From positions 107,267,182 through 107,331,181 of the forward strand of contig CM035428.1 in the NCBI GenBank assembly GCA_020310875.1: 64,000 nt of DNA. The letters run 5' to 3'. Below are positions 53,906 through 63,450 of the stretch, piece by piece. A program made the translations under genes and the position numbers. The stretch is from Ceratopteris richardii. Taxonomy: Eukaryota > Streptophyta > Polypodiopsida > Polypodiales > Pteridaceae. Below the pieces are notes generated by a model. The model saw nothing but the letters and a program-made list of their open reading frames with translations. It did no database searches and had not been told where the DNA came from. Numbering within the stretch: the stretch's first letter is position 1; each line of letters opens with the position of its first letter.

Positions 53906-54693
53906 TGGACTATCGATGGCAAACATATACACGCACGGCTCTAGAAATGGCAGAGACTCCATGAAATTTTGAGAGAGGGAATATGCTTGATCCTTTTTTG
54001 ATTAACAAAGAGTTTTGATTAACAAAGAGAGAGATTAGCAGAGAATGTAGTCACACGGAACAATGCTGGTGAAACCATCATACAGAGGATTGTAATTCTT
54101 TTTGAAAAGGACCAACATAAATTGTTCTTTTACAAAGTGAAAGCATAACCAAACCTAGTTGGCACATTGAATATGTTTACTTTAATGGATGAATATGGCA
54201 AGTGGATAAATATGGCTACAAAGGACCTGATTTTTCTTCATCTGTGATAGTATATGGATATGGATAGCCAATATTTGGAGTCCCCTTTGCCACCAACAAA
54301 TCCTTGTGAACGTACCAAGTTTTTTATTGAAGAGATGGCTATGGATATTCAAAAGTTCCTGAGTAGATCATGCTCTAAATAATGTAATCCATTGAGAATT
54401 TTGCCTTGGGTTTCCTATTATTTGCCAATGATGAAGTTTCTGTTAGGCCATTTATAAAGACTCATAATGATATACAATAGTAAGAGAGATAAAAGAAACG
54501 AGAAGTCCAAAAGTGTCAAGAAACTGAATTTTTATGTTCTTTTCTTGTTTAAACATTTAGAAAAGTATATTACTATTTCTCCAGAGGAACTAATGATGTT
54601 TTCTTATTACCCGCACCCCGTGGTCTTTTTTGTGGAACCTTCCTACAGGTTTATGCGGTTTCTGATTATCTAAAGTAAAGAGAAGGGAGGATA

Positions 54694-55234
54694 CTGTTGA
54701 GGATACCTGAAGTAAAGAGCGGACCAAAGTGAGGACCTAGAAGAAAAGCTTGGACCGCGAAGACCGAAACGGAATCTCGTGGGTGATTTCTCGCACTATA
54801 GCGAGGGATCTAGAGTAGACACTAGCCGGCCCGCACTATAGCGGCGGTGTTTATATTGTATCATCGCACCGCACTGTAGCGGTTTTATTGTACCGTCGGC
54901 CCGCACTATAGCGGCCTATTTTTGTATCATTCATTTTATTAGAGGCTTCAGTTTCATTTCCGATTGTATCTTCGAGCTTGATCTACATCATGTGTTTCAC
55001 TGCGGTATCCAATCGTCTCTTTCTGACGCCCACGGTCCCACGCGTGCGTACGCACGCACGTCTCGACACTTCCGAGGGCAAGGGGCCCCACGAGGATCAC
55101 GCACGCTCCTGAGAGCACAGGCGAGGCGCCCAGCGCGCAGACGCCGCTCATAGAACAGCGGGAACGATGCACCAGAGCGGGGCCTGATCCAACCCCGGCG
55201 CCGGCTTCCTGCCACGACCTCCTTCTTCCCGACA
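54694..55234 (+). repeat. LTR, 541 bp, with four CCGCACTATAGCGG-type dyads
   Basis: Starts TGTTGAGGATACC after a purine tract (AAGAGAAGGGAGGA, 54678-54692) and ends TTCTTCCCGACA at the (GGGTAT)n edge. Dyads: 54791-54804, 54831-54844, 54869-54882 and 54901-54914. No partner LTR in the window. Second half is GC-rich. Family unknown. Confidence 0.6.
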
Positions 55235-55235
55235 A

Positions 55236-55317
55236 TGGGTACATTTATTTGTATTTATATATGGGTATGTGTATGTGCATGTTTATGTGTATGTGTATGG
55301 GTATGGGTTTGGGTACA

Positions 55318-55380
<63 letters not shown>

Positions 55381-55453
55381 CTCGGTATGGGTCTCGGTAT
55401 GGGTATGAGTATGGGTATGGGTATGGGTGCAGGTATGGGTGTGGGTATGGGTG

Positions 55454-55533
<80 letters not shown>

Positions 55534-55600
55534 TGTATGTGTATGGGTATGGGTAGGGTATGGCTATGGGTATGGCTATGGGTATGGCTATGGATATGGG
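55236..55600. repeat. (GGGTAT)n microsatellite, second block
   Basis: Starts with a GTACATTTATTTGTATTTAT-like lead-in that resembles 52037-52060, then GGGTAT units with variants GGTCTC and GGGTGT. Same strand and phase type as the first block, so the two were likely one array before the 3.1-kb block arrived. Ends at the LTR of copia K. Confidence 0.9.
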
Positions 55601-55979
55601 TGTCACGAGGAAGGAGATAAAGAAGACAGCTCACACACACACACTCTCACAATCAAAGAGAAGCGCACACTCAGATTGAGGCAAGGAAGAATGATCTTCT
55701 TCGTCTTCTGTTACATAAAAAGGAATGTACAAGAATGACCTAAAAACAAGAATACAATAAGTGCAATATATAAAGATCAATACATAAGGAAAAATCTACT
55801 GTTCGCAAATGAGTGAGTTGGCAAGAAACAAATGTGCCATCACTCTCGGTAGATAAATCTAGTATAGCTCAATGAAGTATCCCTGACATATATCGATGTG
55901 ACCACTATACATGTCAGAGAAATGAAAAACTGATACATGTCATCCTACATCAGCACATGTGGAGCTTGATATCTCAACA
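55601..55979 (-). repeat. 3' LTR of copia K, 379 bp
   Basis: Minus strand TGTTGAGATATC to CCTCGTGACA, between the polypurine tract (GCTTGAGGGGTAG, about 55980-55992) and the microsatellite. Shorter than the other copia LTRs here. No second copy in view. Confidence 0.85.
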
Positions 55980-55992
55980 CTACCCCTCAAGC

Positions 55993-56517
55993 TCAATGTC
56001 ATATCCTCGAATCCAAGCACTTTCGAAACTTCTTCAGCTTCTCTGCTCCAAGTGCTTTAGTGAAGATATCAACAACATGTTCATATGTTCTCACATAAAC
56101 AAGATCAATATCACTTGCTAATACCTTCTCTCTAATGAAGTGATAATCTACCTCGATATGCTTTGTTCTAGCATGAAAAACAGGGTTCCGTGCTAATTGT
56201 ATAGTCTTAAGATTATCACAATATATGGTGATAGGCTTTTGTACTTCCACACCTAAATCTACAAGTAACATTTCTAGCCATGATGCCTCGCATGATGCCA
56301 TTGCAGCGCCTCTATACTCAGCCTCTATACTCGACAAAGCAACAGTGGGTTGCTTCTTGATGCTCCATCTAATAGCTTCACTCCCAAGTGAGAATAGAAC
56401 GCCACTAGTAGATCTTCTATCTGGAATGCTACCAGCCCAATCTGCATCAGTGTATCCATGAACGTGCAAATCTACACCACCTTCATAAAACAATGCATAA
56501 TCCAAAGTAGCACTCAC
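55993..56517 (-). pseudogene. copia K RNase H
   Basis: 172 open codons: SATLDYALFYEGGVDLHVHG, YTDADWAGSIPDRRSTSGVL (Asp), SSIEAEYRGAAMASCEASWL (Glu), IYCDNLKTIQLARNPVFHAR (Asp), VVDIFTKALGAEKL. All catalytic residues present. Joined to the RT frame by a shift at about 56500. It ends just before the polypurine tract. Confidence 0.85.
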
Positions 56518-57685
56518 ATAACGTAGAGTGCGCCTTAGAGCATCTAAATGTGGCTTCCTGGGAACCTACATAAAATTGACTTTCAAGTCCAATAGTGTAG
56601 CTAAGATCAGGCCTCGTAATTGTGAGATATATCAAACTTCCCACATTTTTCCTGTACATAGTAGCATTTTCCAATGCTTCACTTGATGTAGTATCTAACT
56701 TCAAATTATGATCTAACGTCATAGAAATTGGCTTACAATCAGCCATACCATACTTTTGCAGCATATTCAAGACATGTTGCCTTTGCGATATCCATATACC
56801 TATTTCTATATGTATAAACTCAATGCCTAAGAAATAGCACAGCACATCAAGATCTTTTATGTCAAATTCCTGCATAAGAAGTTGCTTTACCTCTTTAATG
56901 CTTTCTTCATTATCACCACCTACAATCAAGTCATCAACATAGATAACCACAATTGTGATGACATCATCACCCTTTCTTGCATATAGTGAATGATCTACAT
57001 CACACATAGAAAACCCAATGGTGGTTAAGTAATCAGCAATCCTTGCATGCCATGCACGAGGAGCTTGCTTAAGCCCATACAAATCCTTTTGCAACCTACA
57101 AACATACTCTCAGTGCTTTGAATCTTCATATCCTTGTGGCTGGTCCATGTATACTTCTTCCTATAACTCACCATGTAGGAAAGCATTCTTCACATCCATC
57201 TAATGCAAAGTCCATCCTTTTGCTATAGTTAATGCAACAAGTGTTCTGACAGTAGACATTTTAGTTATAGGGCTCAATATTTCCTCATAATCAATGCCAT
57301 ATGTTTGTGCATATCCTTTTGCTACCAATCGTGCTTTGTACCTGCTTATGCTACCATCAACATTGTGCTTTACCTTGTAAACCCACTTGCAGCCTATAGG
57401 GTTCTTTCCTTGTGGCAATGGGACCAGCTTCCATGTATTCTTTCCATAAAGTGTAGCCATCTCCTCATCCATAGCTTTTTCCCAATCTCCATTTCCAATT
57501 GCATATTCAAAATAAGAAGGTTTAGCATCCTGTATTACATTGGTCATGTAGGCACAGTGACGAGCCATATAACTGTCATACATCAATTGTTGCATTGGAT
57601 TCCGCATCCTCTCAGATCTTCTTGGCCCTAGGTCACTTCTCCTTGTATCATTTGCATGTGCCTTTCTTACTCCTCGAGTCTTCAC
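56483..57685 (-). pseudogene. copia K reverse transcriptase
   Basis: 57200-57685: EEMATLYGKNTWKLVPLPQG, GCKWVYKVKHNVDGSISRYK, ARLVAKGYAQTYGIDYEEIL. A broken stretch 57095-57199 covers the DVKNAFLHGE region with stops. 56483-57094: LYGLKQAPRAWHARIADYLT and the catalytic VIYVDDLIVGGDN, intact, then KPISMTLDHNLKLD and the end of the thumb. Otherwise well kept, so a moderately old copy. Confidence 0.85.
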
Positions 57686-57694
57686 AGGGGGAAA

Positions 57695-58567
57695 TCATAG
57701 TTCCTCATCAAGACTCTTTTCTAAACTGCTTGAATCTCCATCAACGTCTTCAAAACTTGCACATGTTTTATTACTAGCAGAAAGCTTTTCTTTACCTTTC
57801 TTGGATGTATTTGATGAATTTGCTGGACTCAAATTTCCATGCAATCTTCCACTCCATAGATTTGAGTTGGAACTATTGCTTGGTGATGCATCTAGTCCAC
57901 TCAAAACTGAGATTCTTCACTTGAATTTTCAACATTTTCTTTGTCATTTGGTTCAAGATTCAGTCCTTCTTTGGCATCTGCATAGAAGCTTGACATTTCA
58001 TCAAATACCACATTTTTGCTCACCTTCACATATCGTGTGAGTGGGTTATAACATTTATATACCTTTTGCTCAAGGGAGTATCCAATGAAGACACATTTTT
58101 TTGCTTTTGGATCAAGCTTTGTCCTTGGCTCATCTAGAACATGTACATATCCAATACAGCCAAAAACTTTCATATGTGACAAGTTTGGCTTTTTACCTAC
58201 GAACTTCTCTTCAAGTGTAACTTGATGTACAGTAGTAGTTGAAGTTATGTTCATAATGTATACAGTCGTATGCATAGCTTCTGCCCAATAACAATGAGGC
58301 ATATTCTTCTCAACCATCAAGGCTCTTGCTATTTTTGCAATATCTCTATTTTTGCATTCAGCAACATCATTTTGTTGTGGTATGTACCTACATGAAAACT
58401 GATGTCAAATTCCATGACTTTTTAGAAAGTTGTTGAACTCATTTGACATGTATTCACCTCCTCCATTAGATCTTAATGTCTGAATATACTTCCCTGTTTT
58501 GCTTTTCCACCATAGCTTTAAAATTCTAGAAGTGAGTGACCACCTCACTCTTCTCTTTCATGAAATA
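57695..58567 (-). pseudogene. copia K integrase, core and C-terminal part
   Basis: About 58440-58567 reads TSRILKLWWKSKTGKYI, QTLRSNGGGEYMSNEFNNFL (RSNGGGEY is the RSDGGGEY motif with Asp to Asn) and AECKNRDIAKIARALM (usually AERKNR, Glu present). 57901-58320 is open: HCYWAEAMHTTVYIMNITST, HMKVFGCIGYVHVLDE, CVFIGYSLEQKVYKCYNP. 57695-57904 is a Ser-rich linker in another frame. Cut by L at 58567. Confidence 0.8.
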
Positions 58568-59782
58568 TGTTGATGCGGCAAGAGCTTAACTTCAAGCTGC
58601 GGAATTTTGCCACACCACAAGAACTAAGCTAAAGTGATGTTAGAACACCTCTATAATCATCAATAGCTTAGCAACCTTCTGAAAACTGAAAACTTTATAA
58701 TTCTATTTAGTGAACTCCGAAAATTCACTTTACAGAAACCTTTGCCTTCCTACAGGCTTCAATTTTGATCTGGTTTAGTTCAGTCTTTTCAATTCTATGT
58801 TAGCTTATTGTTAAATATTCTTTTCACCACTTTAGATGTGCCAAACTTGTGTTTTAAACTCACCGGAATATCATCGAAACTTCACCGAACTGTTACCGGA
58901 CTGTCGTCGTAATCTCACCATAATTGCATCGGAATGTTACCGGAATAAACTGCAATTCTTGTTGTAGTTACTCCAAATGATTGTAGATGAAGTAAGGAAG
59001 TAATATCTGAGCTTCCTTTAGTGAATGAACTCTATTTGAAGTTTGAGAAAAACTTCACCAGTTTTGAATGCCTTTACTATCAGACACAGTACTATGCGTA
59101 CATGTCTCGTTTCACAAAACTCTTTTGATCAGTTTGTAGTTGAGACTACTAGGTTCAAGATAAGCTATCTCTCATGAAAAACTTTACACTATACACTGAG
59201 ATCTAACTTGTAGAAATACCGTAAAATGTGTACTGAGAAAACTGTAACTGTTAACTAACTTTCACAGTAACATGAAATCACTTAAATTTCTTCACACAAA
59301 GAGAATGCACTCAAATTCTTCCACATAAACATGTGTTTTCTATTAGAGAAGATGTGTACAAAATGGCTTGGCCTCACTTTGCTCATAGCCATGGAAAAAT
59401 CTCCTATTCTGAGTAGTTCTTCCTTATCATCTCTCTCTCAGATGAATATCCGACTGTTCAGGTTCTATTATTCATCTCTACATACGCACACTTTCTAGCC
59501 TCTTTCTCCGGCTATCTCAGACTTTCTGTCTCTTTCCTTTTCAGCTCTACTATGTCCTCTCATCTATCTTATTATGATCTTCTAACTCATATATATACAA
59601 GTTTGTTCCGAGATTCAAAACTCGTGATTCTGGAAGTTTCTATGAACTATATTACAGTCCTGAATTTGTCCCTTCACTAAGGCTTGTTTTTTTGAATGCT
59701 TTGTTTCTGATTTTCTTCGTTTTCCTTCATCCTTCGTATGTCTTCATGTCTTTATGTCTAATTAGTGAGTGAATCTCCAACA
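58568..59782 (-). repeat. 3' LTR of copia L, 1,215 bp
   Basis: Minus strand TGTTGGAGATTCAC to TTGCCGCATCAACA, next to the tract GATTGAGGGGGAGC. A plus-strand ATATATATAC at about 59589-59598 gives a minus-strand TATATATAT promoter candidate. A run with GGAAT/CCGG-type short repeats (CACCGGAATATCA, TTACCGGACTG, ATCGGAATGTTACCGG) lies at 58860-58945. No gene. Confidence 0.8.
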
Positions 59783-59796
59783 GCTCCCCCTCAATC
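59783..59796 (-). other. polypurine tract of copia L
   Basis: Minus strand GATTGAGGGGGAGC immediately before the LTR start TGTTGG. Confidence 0.8.
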
Positions 59797-59801
59797 ACTA
59801 A

Positions 59802-61834
59802 TTAGCATCCTCTGATCTTTGATATATTCTTCTTTTCTTTTATTCCTGCCATTTCTTTGAATCTGCTTGTTTTTACTCCATCCAAGCTCTTTGTCAGAAT
59901 ATCTACAATCTGATCTTTTGTAGCAGTGTATACTATTTCAATCTCCTTTTCCATTACCTTTTCCCTCAGGAAATAATATTGAATCTCTATGTGCTTTGTT
60001 CTTGCATGAAATACTGGATTTGCTGCAAGATACAATGAACTCATATTGTCTCCATGTATGATAGGTATACCTTGATCAATACCCAAGCTTTTGAATAAGG
60101 TCTGCATCAATATCACTTCTTTTGCTACTTCCACAAGTCCTTTATACTGAGCTTCAGTTGACGATAAAGCCACTGTATGCTGCTTCTTTGAACACCAGTT
60201 GACAAGCTTATCTCCTAGGTATATCATATACCCATGTGTTGACCTTCTGTCATCTTGACTTCCTGCCCAGTCTGAATCACTGTATGCTTTCAGCTTTATA
60301 TATGATGTAAAAGGATAATATAATCCTTCCTTTATAGTTCTTTTGATATATCTAAGAACTCTTTGTCCTGCAACCCAATGTTGATCCTTCGGACAATGCA
60401 TAAACTGTGAGAGAACTCCTACTGCATAACTAAGATCTGGTCTTGTTAGCATAGCATAAATCAAGCTTCCCAGGAAAGATTGATACTTTCTCATATCTTT
60501 AAACTCTACACCATCATATTTGCTGAGTGTATGATTAACCTCAAGTGGTGTTGAAGCTTCTCTGCAATTCTCCATGTTAAACTTCTTCAGTAAGTTAAGA
60601 AGATACCTTTCTTGCGAAACATATACACCATGATCTGTATATGTGACTTCCATTCCAAGAAAGTATGATAACTTTCCTAGATCACTGAACTTGAACTCTT
60701 TTTCAAGCAATCTTTTTACCGCCTTGATTCCTTCATCTTAGGTACCTGTGATTATAATGTCATCTACATAAATACAAATGTAGATCATACCTTCATATGT
60801 TCTCTTGATGAGTAGACTTGCATCTGCCTTTGAACTTTGGTATCCAAGATCATTGAGATACTTTACAAGTCTGTAATTCCAAGCTGAACTTGCTTCAATC
60901 CATAGAGTGCTCTTCTTAATCTGCAAACATGATTTGTGTAACTGGAACTTACAAACCCTTCAGGTTGTTCCATATAAACCTCATCTGATATATATCCATT
61001 TAGAAATGCATTCTTTATATCCAATTGACTTAGCTTCCATCCTTTTGATGCTGCTATAGCAATCACTATCCTTATGGTTGACATCTTTGCCACTAGACTG
61101 AATGTCTCATCATAATCTATGCCATGCGTCTAAGCATAACCTTTTACTACCAGTCTAGCTTTGTATCTGGCTATTCTTCCATCTGCAAGATTCTTAACTT
61201 TGTAAACCCATTTATTTCCAATCACTTTCTTACCATTTGGTTTTGGAACAAGTTCCCAAGTCTTGTTCTCCTCAAGTGCATTAAACTCTTCCTTCATTGC
61301 TTCTTCCCATTTTTCCTTACCTTTTGCTTCATTATAATTCTGAGGCTCTTCATCTTCCTTTACTAGGTAAGCATAGTTTTTCTGAGTCAAATAAGAAGTA
61401 TCATAGGAATACCTTGTTGGTTGTTTCCTTAATCTATTTGACCTTCTTGGTTCATATTCTTCATGTGTATCTGAATACACTTCTTCATCAAATCTCAGTC
61501 CATCTTCATTTCTCATAGTTGATCGGATCTTGGATGTACTTGCATGCATATAATCTTCATCTCCATTTACCTGCATATGTGATTTACCTTTTTCATTTCT
61601 TCTTATCTCTTCTTCAATTGTTTCATCATTATGTTCTTTATCTGCATACCAACTCTTCTCTTCATCAAATGTCACATCTCTGGGAACAATAAATTGTTTA
61701 GTTAAAGGACTCCATAACCTATAACCCATCTGTTTTTCATCATATCCGATGAACACGTATTTTTCAGCTTTTGGTTCAAGCTTATGTCTGAGTTGTGATG
61801 GTACATAAGTGTTAGCAGCAGACAAGGGAGTCAA
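59802..61834 (-). pseudogene. copia L integrase end, RT and RNase H
   Basis: 61130-61834 (first 25 bases belong to M): YVPSQLRHKLEPKAEKYVFI at the end of integrase, an acidic linker, then RT entry EEFNALEENKTWELVPKPNG, NKWVYKVKNLADGRIARYKA. 60863-61093: IAASKGWKLSQLDIKNAFLN. 60738-60926: ICIYVDDIIITGT, intact active site. 59802-60710 (302 codons, open): RT thumb EVTYTDHGVYVSQERYLLNL and RNase H AYSDSDWAGSQDDRRSTHGY, SSTEAQYKGLVEVAKEVILM (Glu-Ala-Gln for the usual EAEY), HGDNMSSLYLAANPVFHART. A few stops and shifts only. Confidence 0.85.
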
Positions 61835-62442
61835 AGAAGATCTGGCAAGTAGGCCATCTAATTTTTCAAGACATCAAGGAGTTGAGCACACGAGAAGAAA
61901 GAGCAAGTAGGGAGCTCAAAGAGGTGTATGACAAATCAATAGAGAAAACCCCACACAAATAGTGATTTTCATCACTAAAAACCATTGTAAATATCATTTC
62001 GTATTTTTGTAGCTCCATTTTGTGCAAGCCAAGGAGTCCTTGAGCTTGAGGAGCCTTAGAAGTATCTACCTGCCAATTTTCATATTTTTTAGATCTCGTT
62101 TGAGCCCTCAAATAAGCCCTGGAACCTAATTTTTAACTAGGCCGGACACTAGGTCTGGACAGGGCCAAAGCTAGTCAAAAACTATAAAAGGAGCTAGAGA
62201 GCTCATTTTTGAGGTTAGATTGTAATTGAAACGAACTTGTAAGAGCTTGTGAAAGTAATCTAAAGAACTCCATTGCTCCTCACTCTTTGTCTTACCGTGT
62301 GTGCGCGTGTGTGTGTATGTGTGTGCATGTTGGTGTGCTTCTCACTCACGCACTTGTGCTTCCACTTGCTCGAGGTCTTCATACCATCCTCACGTCTTCC
62401 CGGATTGACATTAAAGGAGGTGCTACTCATCACTGAGCTACA
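61810..62442 (+). repeat. 5' LTR of gypsy M, 633 bp
   Basis: Begins TGTTAGCAGCAGAC and ends GAGCTACA. TATA box TATAAAAG at 62183-62190. A GT/CA-type alternating stretch (GTGTGCGCGTGTGTGTGTATG) lies at about 62298-62320, inside the transcribed part. Confidence 0.8.
62183..62190 (+). promoter_or_regulatory. TATA box of LTR M
   Basis: ACTATAAAAGGAGC, a good plant TATA box about 260 bp before the LTR end, in the right orientation to drive M. Confidence 0.65.
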
Positions 62443-62450
62443 CCAAATTT

Positions 62451-62468
62451 TGGCGCCGTTGCCGGGGA
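62451..62468 (+). promoter_or_regulatory. primer binding site, tRNA-Asp, gypsy M
   Basis: TGGCGCCGTTGCCGGGGA, an exact match to the site of G, eight bases after the LTR end. Confidence 0.85.
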
Positions 62469-62828
62469 TCGAGCTTTGAGGACGAGCGTGTGATGGTAAG
62501 ACGTAGAGTTGACGCGTTGGAGTTGTAGGTATTTTCTTCACTCTCATCGATTTTCTTTTACTTTCTTCACCATCTTCATCACCATCATCATCATCACCAT
62601 CTCCCACCTCCATCTCCATCATCGCGAAAATTTCTGTTTTTTGATCATATCACCATCTCCACCTCATTTCCCTCATTCCACTTGTGAGAGAGAGCGAGAG
62701 AGCGATATTGCTTGCACTGTTTTTGCATGTTTATTGTGTTTCTTGCAGGTATCATCATCACCATCCCCTCCAGCACGCTGCGCAGGTACGAAACTCGTTG
62801 AATCTGTCTCGCAGTCGCCAGCTTCTGT

Positions 62829-63450
62829 CGATCGCGATCGACAGAAATTTCGATCATTTGGTAAAACAAAGTGCACCACTAGCACAAGCATGATGAGCAC
62901 ATCCTAAAACACTAAAAACAGTAGAAAAATTCCGAGGTTTTCTGTCAATCGTGACCGACAGCCTCTGTCAATCGCGATTGATACTGTCAATCGCGATTGA
63001 CACTGTCAATCGCGACCGACAGACCCTGTCAATCGCGATTGATACCGTCGATCGCGATCGACAGACCTCACGACCGACAAACTGCCACGTAGGATCCTGT
63101 CAATCGCGATTGATACCGTCGATCGCGATTGACAGCCACGACCGACACCTCTGTCAATCGTGATTGACACCGTCAATCGCGATTGACTGAAATTCAACGA
63201 TTGATTGACTTTTGCGCGTAGCCACGTGTCCATCGCGACTGATAGACTCCCGATTGACTGAAATTTCGGCGAAAAATCCGGAAAACGTGTCAATCGCGAT
63301 TGATACTGTCGATCGCGATTGACAGCCACGATCGACTCTGTCGATCGCGATTGACACCGTCGATCGCGATTGACACTGTCCATCGCGACTGACAGGCCCG
63401 ACGGACACCTCTGTCAATCGCGATTGACAGACCAGTCGATCGCGATTGAC
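62829..63450 (+). repeat. gypsy M leader array of ATCGCGAT-centred palindromes
   Basis: Repeats of the form CTGTCAATCGCGATTGA and GTCGATCGCGATTGACAG; I count about 14 with an intact ATCGCGAT core. The first, CTGTCGATCGCGATCGACAG at about 62825-62844, is a perfect 20-bp palindrome. Units sit head to tail at irregular spacing of 18-60 bp. Short open frames over it (for example 63006-63383, minus) are repeat artefacts. Confidence 0.85.

Larger units (their letters stand above)
52132..54693. other. unclassified block between two microsatellite arms
   Basis: Begins TGTCGGGA, and the block with the adjoining LTR ends TCCCGACA at 55234, flanked by ATGG on both sides. Contents: AT-rich stretch 52132-52690; a promoter-like spot at 52698-52742; GAGA-rich, GC-richer stretch 53060-53960; AT-rich stretch 53960-54690. 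A 32-bp exact direct repeat lies at 52769-52800 and 54619-54650. The short open frames (longest 107 codons) have no known motif. Possibly an LTR element with replaced interior. Confidence 0.4.
55601..58567 (-). mobile_element. Ty1/copia retrotransposon K, 3' half, cut by copia L
   Basis: Minus strand: integrase core, RT, RNase H, polypurine tract, LTR. Inserted in the (GGGTAT) array (ATGGG at 55596-55600 would be the target side). Interrupted in integrase at 58567 by the LTR of L; the remaining 5' part would lie beyond the window. Confidence 0.85.
58568..61809 (-). mobile_element. Ty1/copia retrotransposon L, 3' part, nested in K and cut by gypsy M
   Basis: Minus strand: end of integrase, RT, RNase H, polypurine tract, 3' LTR. 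The LTR interrupts K (flank AAATA at 58563-58567). It is itself interrupted at 61809 by the LTR of M, so gag, protease, most of integrase and the 5' LTR are outside the window. Confidence 0.85.

Noticed and set aside
55245..55738. Open frames of Met-Gly, Tyr-Gly and Ile-Pro repeats
   Set aside because: Translation of (GGGTAT)n; no evidence of a gene.
62451..62468. tRNA gene at the TGGCGCCGTTGCCGGGGA sites
   Set aside because: Only the 18 bases complementary to the tRNA 3' end are present, at the primer position; no tRNA body.
62829..63450. Regularly spaced palindromic repeats as a CRISPR array
   Set aside because: Spacing is irregular, spacers are repeat-like, no cas genes, and the setting is a plant retroelement leader.
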